From assembly GCA_963695405.1 (NCBI GenBank), contig CAVOGJ010000003.1, forward strand, positions 434,001 to 498,000: a DNA stretch of 64,000 nucleotides, written 5' to 3'. This DNA comes from CAVOGJ01 sp963695405. Lineage in GTDB: Bacteria; Planctomycetota; Planctomycetia; Pirellulales; Pirellulaceae. Positions 52,707 to 61,408 of the stretch are shown here, piece after piece. The position numbers were made by a program, and so were the translations under genes. Numbering within the stretch: position 1 is the first letter of the stretch; each line of letters begins with the position of its first letter. The notes below the pieces were generated by a model, which did no database searches, was not told the origin of the DNA, and worked only from the letters and a program-made list of their open reading frames with translations.

Positions 52707-53112
52707 TTAGCCTGCGCGGCGCAGCCGCCGCTGCTCATCTGCCGCACGGATTTCCTTTAGCCGCTCGAATGTCTTGACAGATTGGTCCGCCCGCTGCAAT
52801 TCATCCTGGCAGGTCTGCAAGACCTCCTGGGCCTCCTCCGCTTGCTTAACGAGTTCGCGCTGCTGCTGACGCAGCAACTCGGTTAGCGTGTCTAGCTGAC
52901 GCAGCGCATGCATGTTGATCGGTGATCGTTTCGAACTGGCCTGCATTTCACTGGCCAGTCGTTCGATCTGAGCCGCTGAGCTGCTCCGCCGCTTTCTCAC
53001 GATCGCGAACCGATCCCTCGGCTTGAGAGCATTCGCGGCGGCGATCGGCACGCTCCACCATCTTGAGGTTCAAGAGCGGATCGAGCGAGTTGGAGGAAGG
53101 AGGTCGACTCAT
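52707..53112 (-). pseudogene. fliJ: FliJ-like flagellar export chaperone, split by an apparent 1-bp insertion
   Basis: FliJ is a coiled-coil protein of the export ATPase complex. One frame from ATG 53112 reads LLNLKMVERADRRRECSQAE then GSVRDREKAAEQL and then terminates. The next frame continues as AAQIERLASEMQASSKRSPI with HALRQLDTLTELLRQQQREL and VLQTCQDELQRADQSVKTFE, ending at 52707. Joined, they give a helical protein of about 134 residues, the length of FliJ, in the usual place after fliI. One extra base near 52970-52992 explains the split. The assignment rests on position, length and coiled-coil composition. Confidence 0.7.
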
Positions 53113-53215
53113 GACTCTACACACCTGGAAATGAATCCGTACGAATTGCTTGCGTCTGGCAGGCCGAGCGGAATGGTCCGCGACTGCCTGCCAGCCGTTG
53201 GGACCCTGGGGGTTC

Positions 53216-54529
53216 CTATCCTTCCATCGACGCGATGTTACGTAGTTCTTTCAGCGAGTCGCGCCATTCGATGGAGATCGAGGCATCTTGTTTCAGGAAA
53301 CTCAAGATCGCTGGGTAATTGGCCAGGGCCCGATCCAGCGCGGGATTACTGCCGGCCCGGTACGCTCCCAGGCTGATCAGCTCCTCGTGTTGAGCATAAA
53401 TGGCCAACTGACGGCGGATCATTTCAGCGGCATGACGCTGCGGCTCGTCAATCAGCGATCTCATGACTCGACTGATGCTTCCCAAGACGTCGATTGCCGG
53501 ATAGTGCCCCGCAGCCGCCAGCTTGCGCGACAAGACAATGTGGCCGTCGAGGTATCCGCGAACGGCTTCGGCCACCGGATCCTCCTGATCCTCTCCATCG
53601 ACAAGGACGGTGTAAAAACTGGTAATGCTCCCCTCACGGCTGCAACCAGAGCGCTCCATTAAGCGAGGCAGCTGGGCGAAGACTGAAGGAGGAAAGCCGC
53701 GCGCGGCGGGTGGTTCGCCCGCCGCGACAGCGATTTCGCGTGCCGCGACCGCAAATCGGGTCAGCGAATCCATCAGCAGCAAGACACGATTTCCCCGTCC
53801 ACGAAAATACTCGGCAATGGTAGTCGCCGCCAAAGCGGCCCGGACTCTTAGTATCGCTGGCTGGTCGCTCGTGGCAACCACGATTACGGTTCGCTGCCGG
53901 GCTTCATCGGACAACTGTTGCGTCACAAATTCGTTTACCTCACGACCACGTTCACCGATTAGAGCAATGACGTTGTAATCGACTTGCGCGTGACGGGCCA
54001 GCATGCCCAGTGTCATGCTCTTGCCGACGCCGGCGGCGGAAAAAATCCCCAACCGCTGTCCCTCGCCGCATGTCAGTAGCGTGTCGATCGCGCGAATTCC
54101 CGTAGTAAAGACGCGGCCAATCGGCGGCCGCTCGGTCGCCAACGGAGGATCGGCATCCAAGTCGGCCCGCTCAGTACGGACAGGTGCCGGTGCACCGTCG
54201 ATTGCGTGTCCCAACGCATTCACCACTCGCCCTAACAAACCGTGACCGACGGGCACATCGTGCGCAGTCCGCACCAAACGAACGCGGTCTCCGCGCCGCA
54301 CGCCTCGCACATGGTCAAGTGGAAACAACAGCGTCCAATCGTCCCGAAAGCCAATCACTTCCGCCGAGAGGGGATCGCTGCCGCTTCGATCGACTACCAC
54401 CGAGGCTCCGATGGGCGCAGGTAGTCCCGCAACGGCGATGGTCATGCCAATCGTCTCGACGACCGTTCCACTGATGCCGGCTGGCACGGCCGCTCGCAAG
54501 CGACGCCGATAATCGGCAAGACTACTCAT
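53216..54529 (-). CDS. fliI: Flagellar export ATPase FliI
   Basis: This F1-like ATPase energises flagellar export. The 437 residues hold the beta-barrel N-domain, Walker A (GIFSAAGVGKSMTLGMLARH), the catalytic glutamate in IGERGREVNEF, Walker B (RVLLLMDSLTRFAVAAREI) and EPPAARGFPPSVFAQLPRLM. The Walker A ends SM instead of the usual ST, but Lys and Ser remain. It overlaps fliH by eight bases. The C-terminal domain has YPAIDVLGSISRVM, as expected. Confidence 0.95.
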   Translation of the reverse strand: MSSLADYRRRLRAAVPAGISGTVVETIGMTIAVAGLPAPIGASVVVDRSGSDPLSAEVIGFRDDWTLLFPLDHVRGVRRGDRVRLVRTAHDVPVGHGLLGRVVNALGHAIDGAPAPVRTERADLDADPPLATERPPIGRVFTTGIRAIDTLLTCGEGQRLGIFSAAGVGKSMTLGMLARHAQVDYNVIALIGERGREVNEFVTQQLSDEARQRTVIVVATSDQPAILRVRAALAATTIAEYFRGRGNRVLLLMDSLTRFAVAAREIAVAAGEPPAARGFPPSVFAQLPRLMERSGCSREGSITSFYTVLVDGEDQEDPVAEAVRGYLDGHIVLSRKLAAAGHYPAIDVLGSISRVMRSLIDEPQRHAAEMIRRQLAIYAQHEELISLGAYRAGSNPALDRALANYPAILSFLKQDASISIEWRDSLKELRNIASMEG

Positions 54530-55184
54530 ATTGTAACTCTTGGGCGATGCGTTCTAGTTGAGTTTCTATTGTTTGATCAATCGTGCCGTACTCGGTTTCG
54601 ACGATGCAACCGCCAGGCGTTATCCCCGGATCGGTTACAAGACATACCTTTCCCAGCGAGTCAAATTCCGCAATCAGGTTTTCGAATTGAGATCGATTGG
54701 CATCGAGGCAGGATGGATGCAGCCGTACGGCCGTCTTGCTACTGCCATGGACCAGACGGAGCGATTCCTCGGCAAGTCGCACGGTCAGGTCGCCTGATTC
54801 ACGTACGTTCCGCCGCACTACACGACCGGCGATGGCCAGGGCCAATTCGATGACTTCACGCGAAAGTCGCGCTAGCAGCTCTTCGCGTTGCCGCTCGACT
54901 TCACGTACCAGGCTTCGTATTTGCTCGCCTGCCTCTTCAAATTGTGCCTCCATCCGTTCGCCGGCCTCGCTGGCGAGCGCCTCTTTCTCGAGTTGAATCA
55001 GCTGCAGCGATTCCTCGGCGACAAGCTGGGCCTGCACTTCGGCAGTAGCGCGAATTTGCCGTGCCTGCTCGTAGGCCGCCTGCAAAACATCGGCAGCGAT
55101 TTCCGCACTCCCTCTTTCGGACGCCTCGCGATGAAGTGCCAGATTGGGACCCTGTGACTGCGTCGTGCGGATAATGCGTGACAT
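54522..55184 (-). CDS. fliH: Flagellar assembly protein FliH
   Basis: This 220-residue protein is a regulator of FliI. It is mostly helical and Glu/Gln-rich (QLVAEESLQLIQLEKEALAS then QIRSLVREVERQREELLARL), followed by a conserved C-terminal region resembling the F1 delta subunit (VIELALAIAGRVVRRNV and KVCLVTDPGITPGGCIVETE). The last motif is characteristic of FliH. It lies between fliG and fliI, with a 72-base gap to fliG. Confidence 0.85.
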   Translation of the reverse strand: MSRIIRTTQSQGPNLALHREASERGSAEIAADVLQAAYEQARQIRATAEVQAQLVAEESLQLIQLEKEALASEAGERMEAQFEEAGEQIRSLVREVERQREELLARLSREVIELALAIAGRVVRRNVRESGDLTVRLAEESLRLVHGSSKTAVRLHPSCLDANRSQFENLIAEFDSLGKVCLVTDPGITPGGCIVETEYGTIDQTIETQLERIAQELQYE

Positions 55185-55256
55185 GTTTTGCTTCCAATTG
55201 GTTGGTACCGGGTCGATGACGGCGGGCGCGGACGCGTCGGCACCACCGCGACGCGT

Positions 55257-56342
55257 TTAGGCCATCAGCTTGAGGTGCGCCTGTGGATCATGTTCCGGGT
55301 CCGCCCTCATTCGACGGGCTGTCGCCAGCAAGAACTGCTGTGCGTGGCGTACGTCGCTCAACCGCCACGAACCGAGATCCGACATCGCCCTCCGCAGGCT
55401 GCTCGCCAAGTCCCCGTCGACCCGCGCGAGTAGTTCGTCACAACACGGCTGGCTGGCCCCCAACAGCGCCAGCGCCGCGATATTTTCTTCGACTTCGCTA
55501 AACAACCGCATGAGCTCATCGCGGTCCCAGTCGACGAGTCGATCCATGGCTAACATCAGCCCCTGCGGATCGGTGGGAGCTGAATGGCGGGTAGGGTTGG
55601 TGCCGCCGGGCCGCATGGGAGCGAATAACTCCCGGTCCGATTCGGAAAGTTGATCGAGTACGCGTGCTCGCACAGAGCTGTCAACGTGCCCCATCAGTTT
55701 TCGCACGCGGCCCACAATCGGTTCCTGTGTGCTGACCTGCTGGCGTTGTTCGGCCAGCCGCCCTAAGAGCGCTTCAGCGAGTGCCTCGATCGCCGGTTCA
55801 TCTGCTGCCGCCAACCGGGCCACGCGGCGGAGAATGTCGGGTTGCTGATCGCGGGGCATGTGAGCGACAAAACTTGCAGCTCGATCGGGAGGCAAGGCGG
55901 CGACAACCACCGCCACGGCCTGAGGTCGCTCGCCGGCGAGCGCCGTAGCGAGCGCCGCTACGGAGACTTTCCTGAGCGCATCGGCCAGGGGCTGTAGACT
56001 CGCAACGCAAGCGATCGGTCGAGCAGTCAGCGTCTCGGAGCGGAGCAGGTCACCGGCAGGAGCTTCATGGTTGTGGTGGAAAACGCCGTCTGGCACGGCA
56101 TTGCTCGTCGGGCACGGGGGGTGAGCCTGCGTCAAAGCCGCGGTGTGGTGTTCGCCAAGTTTGTTAACAAATGTCCGCACCACGTCCGAACGTTCGCGAT
56201 CGGTCACGCCTTCGAGAGACAACAAAGCGTCTCTGATCGCACGCTGCTGGTCTGGGGAAAATTGCTCGAGCAATTCATCCGCCGTCCTTTGATCAAGGCC
56301 ATCGATCAGAATGGCAATCTGTCTTAATTGATCCACTTGCAT
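55257..56342 (-). CDS. fliG: Flagellar motor switch protein FliG
   Basis: This 361-residue protein has the FliG layout. The N-terminal domain binds FliF (LRQIAILIDGLDQRTADELL). The middle domain carries ERPQAVAVVVAALPPDRAAS with FVAHMPRDQQPDILRRVARL, in which ERPQ replaces the usual EHPQ. The C-terminal torque-generating domain has LMLAMDRLVDWDRDELMRLF and LASSLRRAMSDLGSWRLSD. Between middle and C-terminus is a Pro/Thr-rich insert (RPGGTNPTRHSAPTDP). The start is ATG 56342. It follows fliF by 17 bases. Confidence 0.88.
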   Translation of the reverse strand: MQVDQLRQIAILIDGLDQRTADELLEQFSPDQQRAIRDALLSLEGVTDRERSDVVRTFVNKLGEHHTAALTQAHPPCPTSNAVPDGVFHHNHEAPAGDLLRSETLTARPIACVASLQPLADALRKVSVAALATALAGERPQAVAVVVAALPPDRAASFVAHMPRDQQPDILRRVARLAAADEPAIEALAEALLGRLAEQRQQVSTQEPIVGRVRKLMGHVDSSVRARVLDQLSESDRELFAPMRPGGTNPTRHSAPTDPQGLMLAMDRLVDWDRDELMRLFSEVEENIAALALLGASQPCCDELLARVDGDLASSLRRAMSDLGSWRLSDVRHAQQFLLATARRMRADPEHDPQAHLKLMA

Positions 56343-56359
56343 TGTCTTCTCCACCGGAT

Positions 56360-57796
56360 TCAACCGGCCTTGTCCACCCATTCCTTCAGCAAGTCGGCGA
56401 CCCCCTGTGGATTTTCACGAATCCGCCTTGCGAGTTCACCCGGATTCACCGGATCGCTCGGGGATGGAGGAGGCGATTGCATCTTCGCTGTTGGGTCGAT
56501 CGGGGCCGTCGGGGCCGGAGACTGGGTTGCATGATCGCCCACGATCTTGAGCGCAGTCGGACGATTCGACGCCGTGGCCTTCATCGAGCCGGCTGACAAA
56601 TCGCGAAGGAAACCCCTGATCGAGATCGCGGCAAGGCACAGGGCGAGAGTGCCAACCATCGACAGCCACCCCCACCAGGGCAGATTCCAGCCGCGCAGCT
56701 GCTCCCGAGCGTTCCGTGTTCCGTCGTGGAATGTTGCCACACTAATGTGCTGAGCCTTGGTGCGAGCGTCCACCGGAAGAAGTCGCGACACAATCTGCGT
56801 GATACTGTCCCGCGTTTCATTCTCGATCGCTGCCAAATCTTGCGGCGTCGGTTCCGCTCGGCTGCGACTGCCCCGAGCGTTCCGCTCGTGCCACACCTGT
56901 CGCAAATAGTCCTCGGGAACGCCAACGGATACGGAGATATCGGCCGCGGCCTCGCTGAGCGTTGACGTGGGTACCTGGTCTGCTGGGGCCCTCCGCTCCG
57001 CCGGGAACTCGACGCTGGTGGCGACGCGTAGGCCCGGAATGAAATCGAGAACGCTTCGTAGTTTTTCATTCCATTTCCGCTCGCAAGCCAACTTACGCTG
57101 CGGAATTTCCGACGACTGAAGTCTGGCAAGCAAGTCGTGATCGTTGCCGTCATAGGAAACACCGGTCGACAGATCGGTCACCGTCACGTCCTCTGACGAT
57201 AGCTGCACTTTGGACGCCGCGACCATTTGACGAATGCTCTTGATTGCCTGGAAGGACAGCGGTTGCGATGGTTGGACCACGACCATCGCTTTTAATTGCT
57301 GCTGACGCCGCAATCCCGCACCGATGGTCGCGTGGTCGATATGGACGCTGGCATCCTCCATGCCGGCCATCTTGCGGATGTAGACCGCGAGATCTTTTTC
57401 CAAGGCAAATTCCAGTCGCGCGTCGCGTTGATGAAACGACTCGAACGGGCTTGATTTGCCAAACGCCTCCTGCTGCGATGCATTGAGTTCAGCTGGCGCC
57501 GCACCCTCTTTGAGCACCGCGGCATAATATGTGTTTCGCTGGGATCGAGGCACCATCACGCACCCTTCCTCCAATTCGTATCCGCTCAGCTTTGCTTTGG
57601 CGAAAGCGGCCTGCACTTTGGTGAGCTCACTTGGCGGCAAATGTCTCTGTCCAAAAAGGGAGACCATCCGTGTATTCGTGTGAGCCTGACTGAGCAGCAG
57701 ACCGCCGGCCGTCATGACAACCAACACGCCGCCCAAGACTACCCGGCGAAGCCGGGGAGTCAGGTGACGCCATTGCTCTAAAGTCCGCTGATACAT
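56360..57796 (-). CDS. fliF: Flagellar MS-ring protein FliF
   Basis: This 478-residue protein forms the MS ring in the cytoplasmic membrane. It has an N-terminal transmembrane helix (VVLGGVLVVMTAGGLLLSQA). The periplasmic ring-building domains follow with EFALEKDLAVYIRKMAGMED and VVVQPSQPLSFQAIKSIRQM. The second transmembrane helix (WWGWLSMVGTLALCLAAISI) precedes a short cytoplasmic tail ending LARRIRENPQGVADLLKEWV, the FliG-binding end. The start is ATG 57796; open frame before it has no family character. It is the first visible gene of the leftward cluster. Confidence 0.9.
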   Translation of the reverse strand: MYQRTLEQWRHLTPRLRRVVLGGVLVVMTAGGLLLSQAHTNTRMVSLFGQRHLPPSELTKVQAAFAKAKLSGYELEEGCVMVPRSQRNTYYAAVLKEGAAPAELNASQQEAFGKSSPFESFHQRDARLEFALEKDLAVYIRKMAGMEDASVHIDHATIGAGLRRQQQLKAMVVVQPSQPLSFQAIKSIRQMVAASKVQLSSEDVTVTDLSTGVSYDGNDHDLLARLQSSEIPQRKLACERKWNEKLRSVLDFIPGLRVATSVEFPAERRAPADQVPTSTLSEAAADISVSVGVPEDYLRQVWHERNARGSRSRAEPTPQDLAAIENETRDSITQIVSRLLPVDARTKAQHISVATFHDGTRNAREQLRGWNLPWWGWLSMVGTLALCLAAISIRGFLRDLSAGSMKATASNRPTALKIVGDHATQSPAPTAPIDPTAKMQSPPPSPSDPVNPGELARRIRENPQGVADLLKEWVDKAG

Positions 57797-58179
57797 GGTT
57801 TTGGATTCGCGCGAGCGGGCCCGGGACAGCAGGCGGCAAACGGTAAATTCGAAACGACCTCGGATCGGCGCCGTCGGCTCGAGCCAGCGGGCGGCGGGGT
57901 TGTACTCGAAATCAGAATCGGCTGTCAATCGACAGATCGCCAACGTGCCGCGCGTCGACGCGGCGATCGTGGGAAGTTCAAACGGGGGAACAGGTACAGG
58001 AAGGGAAATGAAGAGGTGGAGGGCGCGCCTCATCACGATCAAGGAATCGATCGCGGAAGTTGGTTAGCCGCCAGCTGGGTGCCAGCACGCACCGCCCCGA
58101 CTTGATCCGCAACGTGAAGAGCAACCTCACACCTGGTGCGAGCCTCAACGCGGCCCACCGACGGCCGGTGACAGGCCGC
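57797..58179. other. Intergenic region upstream of fliF
   Basis: These 383 bases lie between the end of the esterase gene and fliF, both leftward, and probably include the promoter of the basal-body cluster. I see no gene and no clear sigma-54 (GG-GC) or sigma-28 element. fliE, flgB and flgC, often upstream of fliF, are not here. Confidence 0.4.
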
Positions 58180-58968
58180 TCAATTCCATTCCTCTCGGCG
58201 ACAGCCAGCATCCGCCGAGGAAAGCATCGGACTACCCGTGACCAGTTGCATCACCCAGGCGTCGAAATCCTTCAACATCTGGGTCACCAGGTCGTCGCCG
58301 CAGGGATATTGGCGGATGTTGAGCGATTTCAGGCCTGCGATATGCATGAGCCGCAGGTCCTGACACAAACCAACCTCGCCATACGCTTCGGCGTCGCGGC
58401 CGTAAGCCAACATGAGCGGCATCTCTCTTGCCTGGTGAATATTCCGCAATGGCATGTGCTTGCTGGGCAGTCGACCGCAAAAGCTGGCAGCGCCGGCAAA
58501 GGCACGAGGTTCCGTCAGCGCCAGTCGCAGCGCCATGGTGCCGCCTCGCCCAAATCCGGCCAGAAAGACCCGGTGATCCGCAATGTGAAAACGTGCCTTG
58601 GCAATCTCGACGCAATCAAGCACGCGATCCAGTGCCGTGATGATCTCATCCGGGGATTGCCGCCATGAATATGTCTCCACTCCATCAGCCCGAGTTTCGC
58701 AGCGGCGCGTGCCGCGTGGAGCGACACCGACGTAATTGCGAAGGCTAACGTGCGGCATCACTGTGTTAATTTCCCGCTCGTCCCCACCGCCGCCATGCAA
58801 CCACACGATCAACGGATAGGCGTAGTTCGGTTCGTAGTGCAACGGACCGAAGAGGCTGTAGGCAATGCCAGGAGAGCTGACTGGCTTGGCTGGAGAGGGT
58901 GACGGAAAGCTGCGAGACGTTGGGGTTTGAAGCGATTGATCGGATTGCGGCTCGACAATGCGATTCAT
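58180..58968 (-). CDS. Alpha/beta-hydrolase esterase (carboxylesterase/phospholipase type)
   Basis: This 262-residue cytoplasmic protein has YPLIVWLHGGGGDEREINTV and the nucleophile-elbow region VFLAGFGRGGTMALRLAL, where GFGRGG replaces the usual GFSQGG, so the serine nucleophile is not in its normal position. A late GDDLVTQMLKDFDAWVMQLV could hold the Asp/His. The missing serine makes activity uncertain; it may be a non-catalytic relative. ATG 58968 has GAGG upstream. It is the neighbour of fliF on the same strand but functionally unrelated. Confidence 0.7.
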   Translation of the reverse strand: MNRIVEPQSDQSLQTPTSRSFPSPSPAKPVSSPGIAYSLFGPLHYEPNYAYPLIVWLHGGGGDEREINTVMPHVSLRNYVGVAPRGTRRCETRADGVETYSWRQSPDEIITALDRVLDCVEIAKARFHIADHRVFLAGFGRGGTMALRLALTEPRAFAGAASFCGRLPSKHMPLRNIHQAREMPLMLAYGRDAEAYGEVGLCQDLRLMHIAGLKSLNIRQYPCGDDLVTQMLKDFDAWVMQLVTGSPMLSSADAGCRREEWN

Positions 58969-59532
58969 GTTTTTCCTCGGTTCGCTATCCCGCCGGAACA
59001 TGGAACATGCACGGCGAATATGTTCTACGCCGACGTGGGCGGCGTGAATAGGTGCCGACGGTGACGACGCCAAGTGCCGACGACGCCAAGTCCCGACGAC
59101 GCCAAGTCCCGACGACGCCAAGTCCCGACGACGCCAAGTGCCGACGACGACGGCCGCCGCATTCCCCTGAGGTGACAACGCTCAACGGAAATCAGTGACT
59201 AAAAACAACGCAAGCAGCGGAATCTAGCCGACGGTCAAAATCGCGTCAACGCCAGCCTGAGGACACTTTTTTCGCCGCCACCTCGGGGCCGTTTCTCACG
59301 AGAATCGCCATTGCCCTACCTGGCTCGCAATGATCTGACTGCCAGCAATCACGCGGCCCGGACAGCAAACTTCGTCTTCATGGCGCGCCGGTCACGTGCG
59401 ACCTCCGGTGCGACCTCCCACTTGCGAATCTCGAATGACTGCGAGATATTTTCCTGTAGATCGGAAAAGAAGAACCGTTATTCAAAGATCGCCAGATTGC
59501 CTATCTGGCCAAACGACAGATGGGAAAAACGA
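58969..59532. other. Divergent intergenic region, esterase / mdh, with a 16-bp tandem repeat
   Basis: These 564 bases separate the esterase (leftward) from mdh (rightward). They contain a 16-base tandem repeat at 59063-59142 and otherwise no gene. The frame of mdh stays open upstream of ATG 59533, but that translation is not protein-like. Confidence 0.5.
59063..59142. repeat. Five copies of a 16-bp tandem repeat
   Basis: The unit GACGACGCCAAGTCCC is repeated five times without gaps; the first and last copies read GTGCC in place of GTCCC. A partial GACGACG follows. It is a simple minisatellite in non-coding DNA and could vary in copy number between strains. Confidence 0.9.
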
Positions 59533-60510
59533 ATGAAAACGCCAGTCAAAGTTGCCGTCACCGGAGCCGCCGGACAAATCAGTTATGGGCTCCTCTTTCG
59601 TATCGCCGCGGGAAACATGCTGGGGGATGATCAGCCGGTCATTTTGCAGTTGTTGGAGATCCCACCAGCAATGAACGCGTTGCAGGGTGTGGTCATGGAG
59701 CTCGATGATTGCGCCTTTCCACTCCTGAAGGGCATCGTGGCCACTAGCCAACCCGACGAGGCGTTCGAGGATTGCGACGTCGCCCTGCTCGTAGGTGCTA
59801 TGCCTCGAAAGAAGGGCATGGAAAGGAAGGACCTGATCCAGGCCAATTCCGAAATTTTTTCCGTCCAGGGAAAGTCCCTGAACAAACATGCCAAGCGAGA
59901 TGTGCGGGTACTGGTTGTGGGCAATCCGGCCAATACGAACGCCTTGATCACACGGGCGAACGCCCCGGACCTGAGCCCGACAAATATCACGGCGATGACC
60001 CGACTCGACCACAACCGGGCCATCAGCCAATTGGCCGCCAAGACCGCTAGTGACGCCACCACGATCGCCAAGATGACCATTTGGGGCAATCATTCGGCCA
60101 CGCAATATCCGGACATCCGTCACACGACCGTGGGTGGTAAACCGGCCCGAGGGCTGATTGAGGACGCGTGGTACCAAACCCAATTCATCCCCACGGTGCA
60201 GCAGCGAGGAGCCGCAATCATCGAAGCGCGCGGCGCGTCGAGTGCCGCGTCGGCCGCCAATGCGGCAATCGATCACATTCGCACATGGGTCATGGGTACA
60301 CCTGAGGGGGACTGGGTAAGCATGGCGGTTCCCAGCGACGGCAGCTATGACATCGCGAAGGACTTGATCTATTCCTTCCCGGTGACCTGCCAGGGAGGCG
60401 CGTATCATATCGTCCAAGGACTTGAAATTGACGACTTTAGTCGTGAAAAAATGGCCGCCACGATGAAGGAGTTGATCGAGGAACGTGACGCCGTAGCGGA
60501 ATTGCTTTAG
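59533..60510 (+). CDS. mdh: Malate dehydrogenase
   Basis: This 325-residue NAD-dependent dehydrogenase of the TCA cycle has the Rossmann motif KVAVTGAAGQISYGLLFRIA, LVGAMPRKKGMERKDLI and VVGNPANTNALI. The active-site region carries MTRLDHNRAISQLAAK and WGNHSATQYPDI with the catalytic His. It belongs to the cytosolic/actinobacterial-like group (GAAGQI, not LDH-like). ATG 59533 has GGGA upstream. The stop overlaps the cdd start by one base. Confidence 0.95.
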   Translation: MKTPVKVAVTGAAGQISYGLLFRIAAGNMLGDDQPVILQLLEIPPAMNALQGVVMELDDCAFPLLKGIVATSQPDEAFEDCDVALLVGAMPRKKGMERKDLIQANSEIFSVQGKSLNKHAKRDVRVLVVGNPANTNALITRANAPDLSPTNITAMTRLDHNRAISQLAAKTASDATTIAKMTIWGNHSATQYPDIRHTTVGGKPARGLIEDAWYQTQFIPTVQQRGAAIIEARGASSAASAANAAIDHIRTWVMGTPEGDWVSMAVPSDGSYDIAKDLIYSFPVTCQGGAYHIVQGLEIDDFSREKMAATMKELIEERDAVAELL

Positions 60511-60929
60511 TGAGCGGTTGCGACATCACGCCTCGACAACGCGAGGAACTGGTCCGACGAGCGTCCGACGTTCAGCGCCACGCTTACGCGCCTTACTCTC
60601 ATTATTCGGTGGGTGCCAGTTTGCTGTGCGCGTCGGGCGAGTACTTCGACGGCGTCAATGTGGAAAACTCTTCCTATGGATTGACCACTTGCGCAGAACG
60701 GTCGGCCATCGCTGCCGCGGTGAGTGCCGGTCACCGGGAATTTGCGGCCATTGCCGTCGCCAGTAAGGGCCACATCACTCCGTGTGGAGCCTGTCGGCAG
60801 GTCTTGGCAGAGTTTGGCCCATCCTTACTGGTGCTGCTGGTCGATCCGGCCTCTCCGAGAAATGTCATCGAAACATCGATCGCAGTGCTGTTACCAAACA
60901 GCTGCAATTTTACGACTCTCGACGAGTGA
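60510..60929 (+). CDS. cdd: Cytidine deaminase
   Basis: This zinc enzyme deaminates cytidine and deoxycytidine to uridine. The 139-residue homotetrameric-type protein carries APYSHYSVGASLLCASGEYF with GVNVENSSYGLTTCAERSAI, where Cys and Glu of CAER take part in zinc binding and catalysis. The second zinc pair is in ITPCGACRQVLAEF. The start GTG 60510 overlaps the mdh stop. It is followed after eight bases by a cytosine-deaminase gene. Confidence 0.95.
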   Translation: MSGCDITPRQREELVRRASDVQRHAYAPYSHYSVGASLLCASGEYFDGVNVENSSYGLTTCAERSAIAAAVSAGHREFAAIAVASKGHITPCGACRQVLAEFGPSLLVLLVDPASPRNVIETSIAVLLPNSCNFTTLDE

Positions 60930-60937
60930 GAAATTGC

Positions 60938-61381
60938 ATGGAACCTTACTTGCAAGCAGCGCTCGCCGAGGCCCGCAAAGGTCTCGCCGAGGGGGGGATC
61001 CCGATCGGATCGGTGCTGGTGATTGACGGCCAGATCGTCGGCCGTGGTCACAATCGACGTGTGCAAAGGGGCAGCCCGATCTTGCACGCGGAAATGGACT
61101 GCCTCGAAAACGCCGGCCGGTTGAAGGCCAGCCAATACGCGCGGAGTGTGCTCTACTCGACGCTGTCGCCTTGTGATATGTGCAGCGGAACCGCACTGCT
61201 GTACAAGATTCCCAAGATCGTCGTAGGGGAGAATCAGACATTTCAAGGCCCGGAAGGCTATGTCCGCCAGCGAGGCGTGGAGGTCGAGGTGATCAATGAT
61301 CCCGACTGCATCAAGCTCATGCGCTCCTTTATCGCAGAGCATCCCGAGTTATGGCACGAAGACATTGGCACCGAGGATTGA
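60938..61381 (+). CDS. Fcy1-type cytosine deaminase
   Basis: This 147-residue deaminase of the CDA/ADAT fold has the zinc motif LHAEMDCLENAGRL and LSPCDMCSGTALLYKIPKIV. It also has GGIPIGSVLVIDGQIVGRGH, FQGPEGYVRQRGVEVEVIND and a C-terminal HPELWHEDIG. This is close to yeast cytosine deaminase Fcy1, and unlike TadA (which needs a tRNA-binding C-terminus) or guanine deaminase. It converts cytosine to uracil. The sequential gene order with cdd and the convergent nucleoside transporter suggest a pyrimidine salvage group. Confidence 0.85.
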   Translation: MEPYLQAALAEARKGLAEGGIPIGSVLVIDGQIVGRGHNRRVQRGSPILHAEMDCLENAGRLKASQYARSVLYSTLSPCDMCSGTALLYKIPKIVVGENQTFQGPEGYVRQRGVEVEVINDPDCIKLMRSFIAEHPELWHEDIGTED

Positions 61382-61408
61382 AGGCGTGTCTGGCCAGCAC
61401 TACGTGGC

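Noticed and set aside
59482..60417. 311-residue open frame antisense to mdh
   Set aside because: No family similarity, and it covers the whole of a well-conserved gene.
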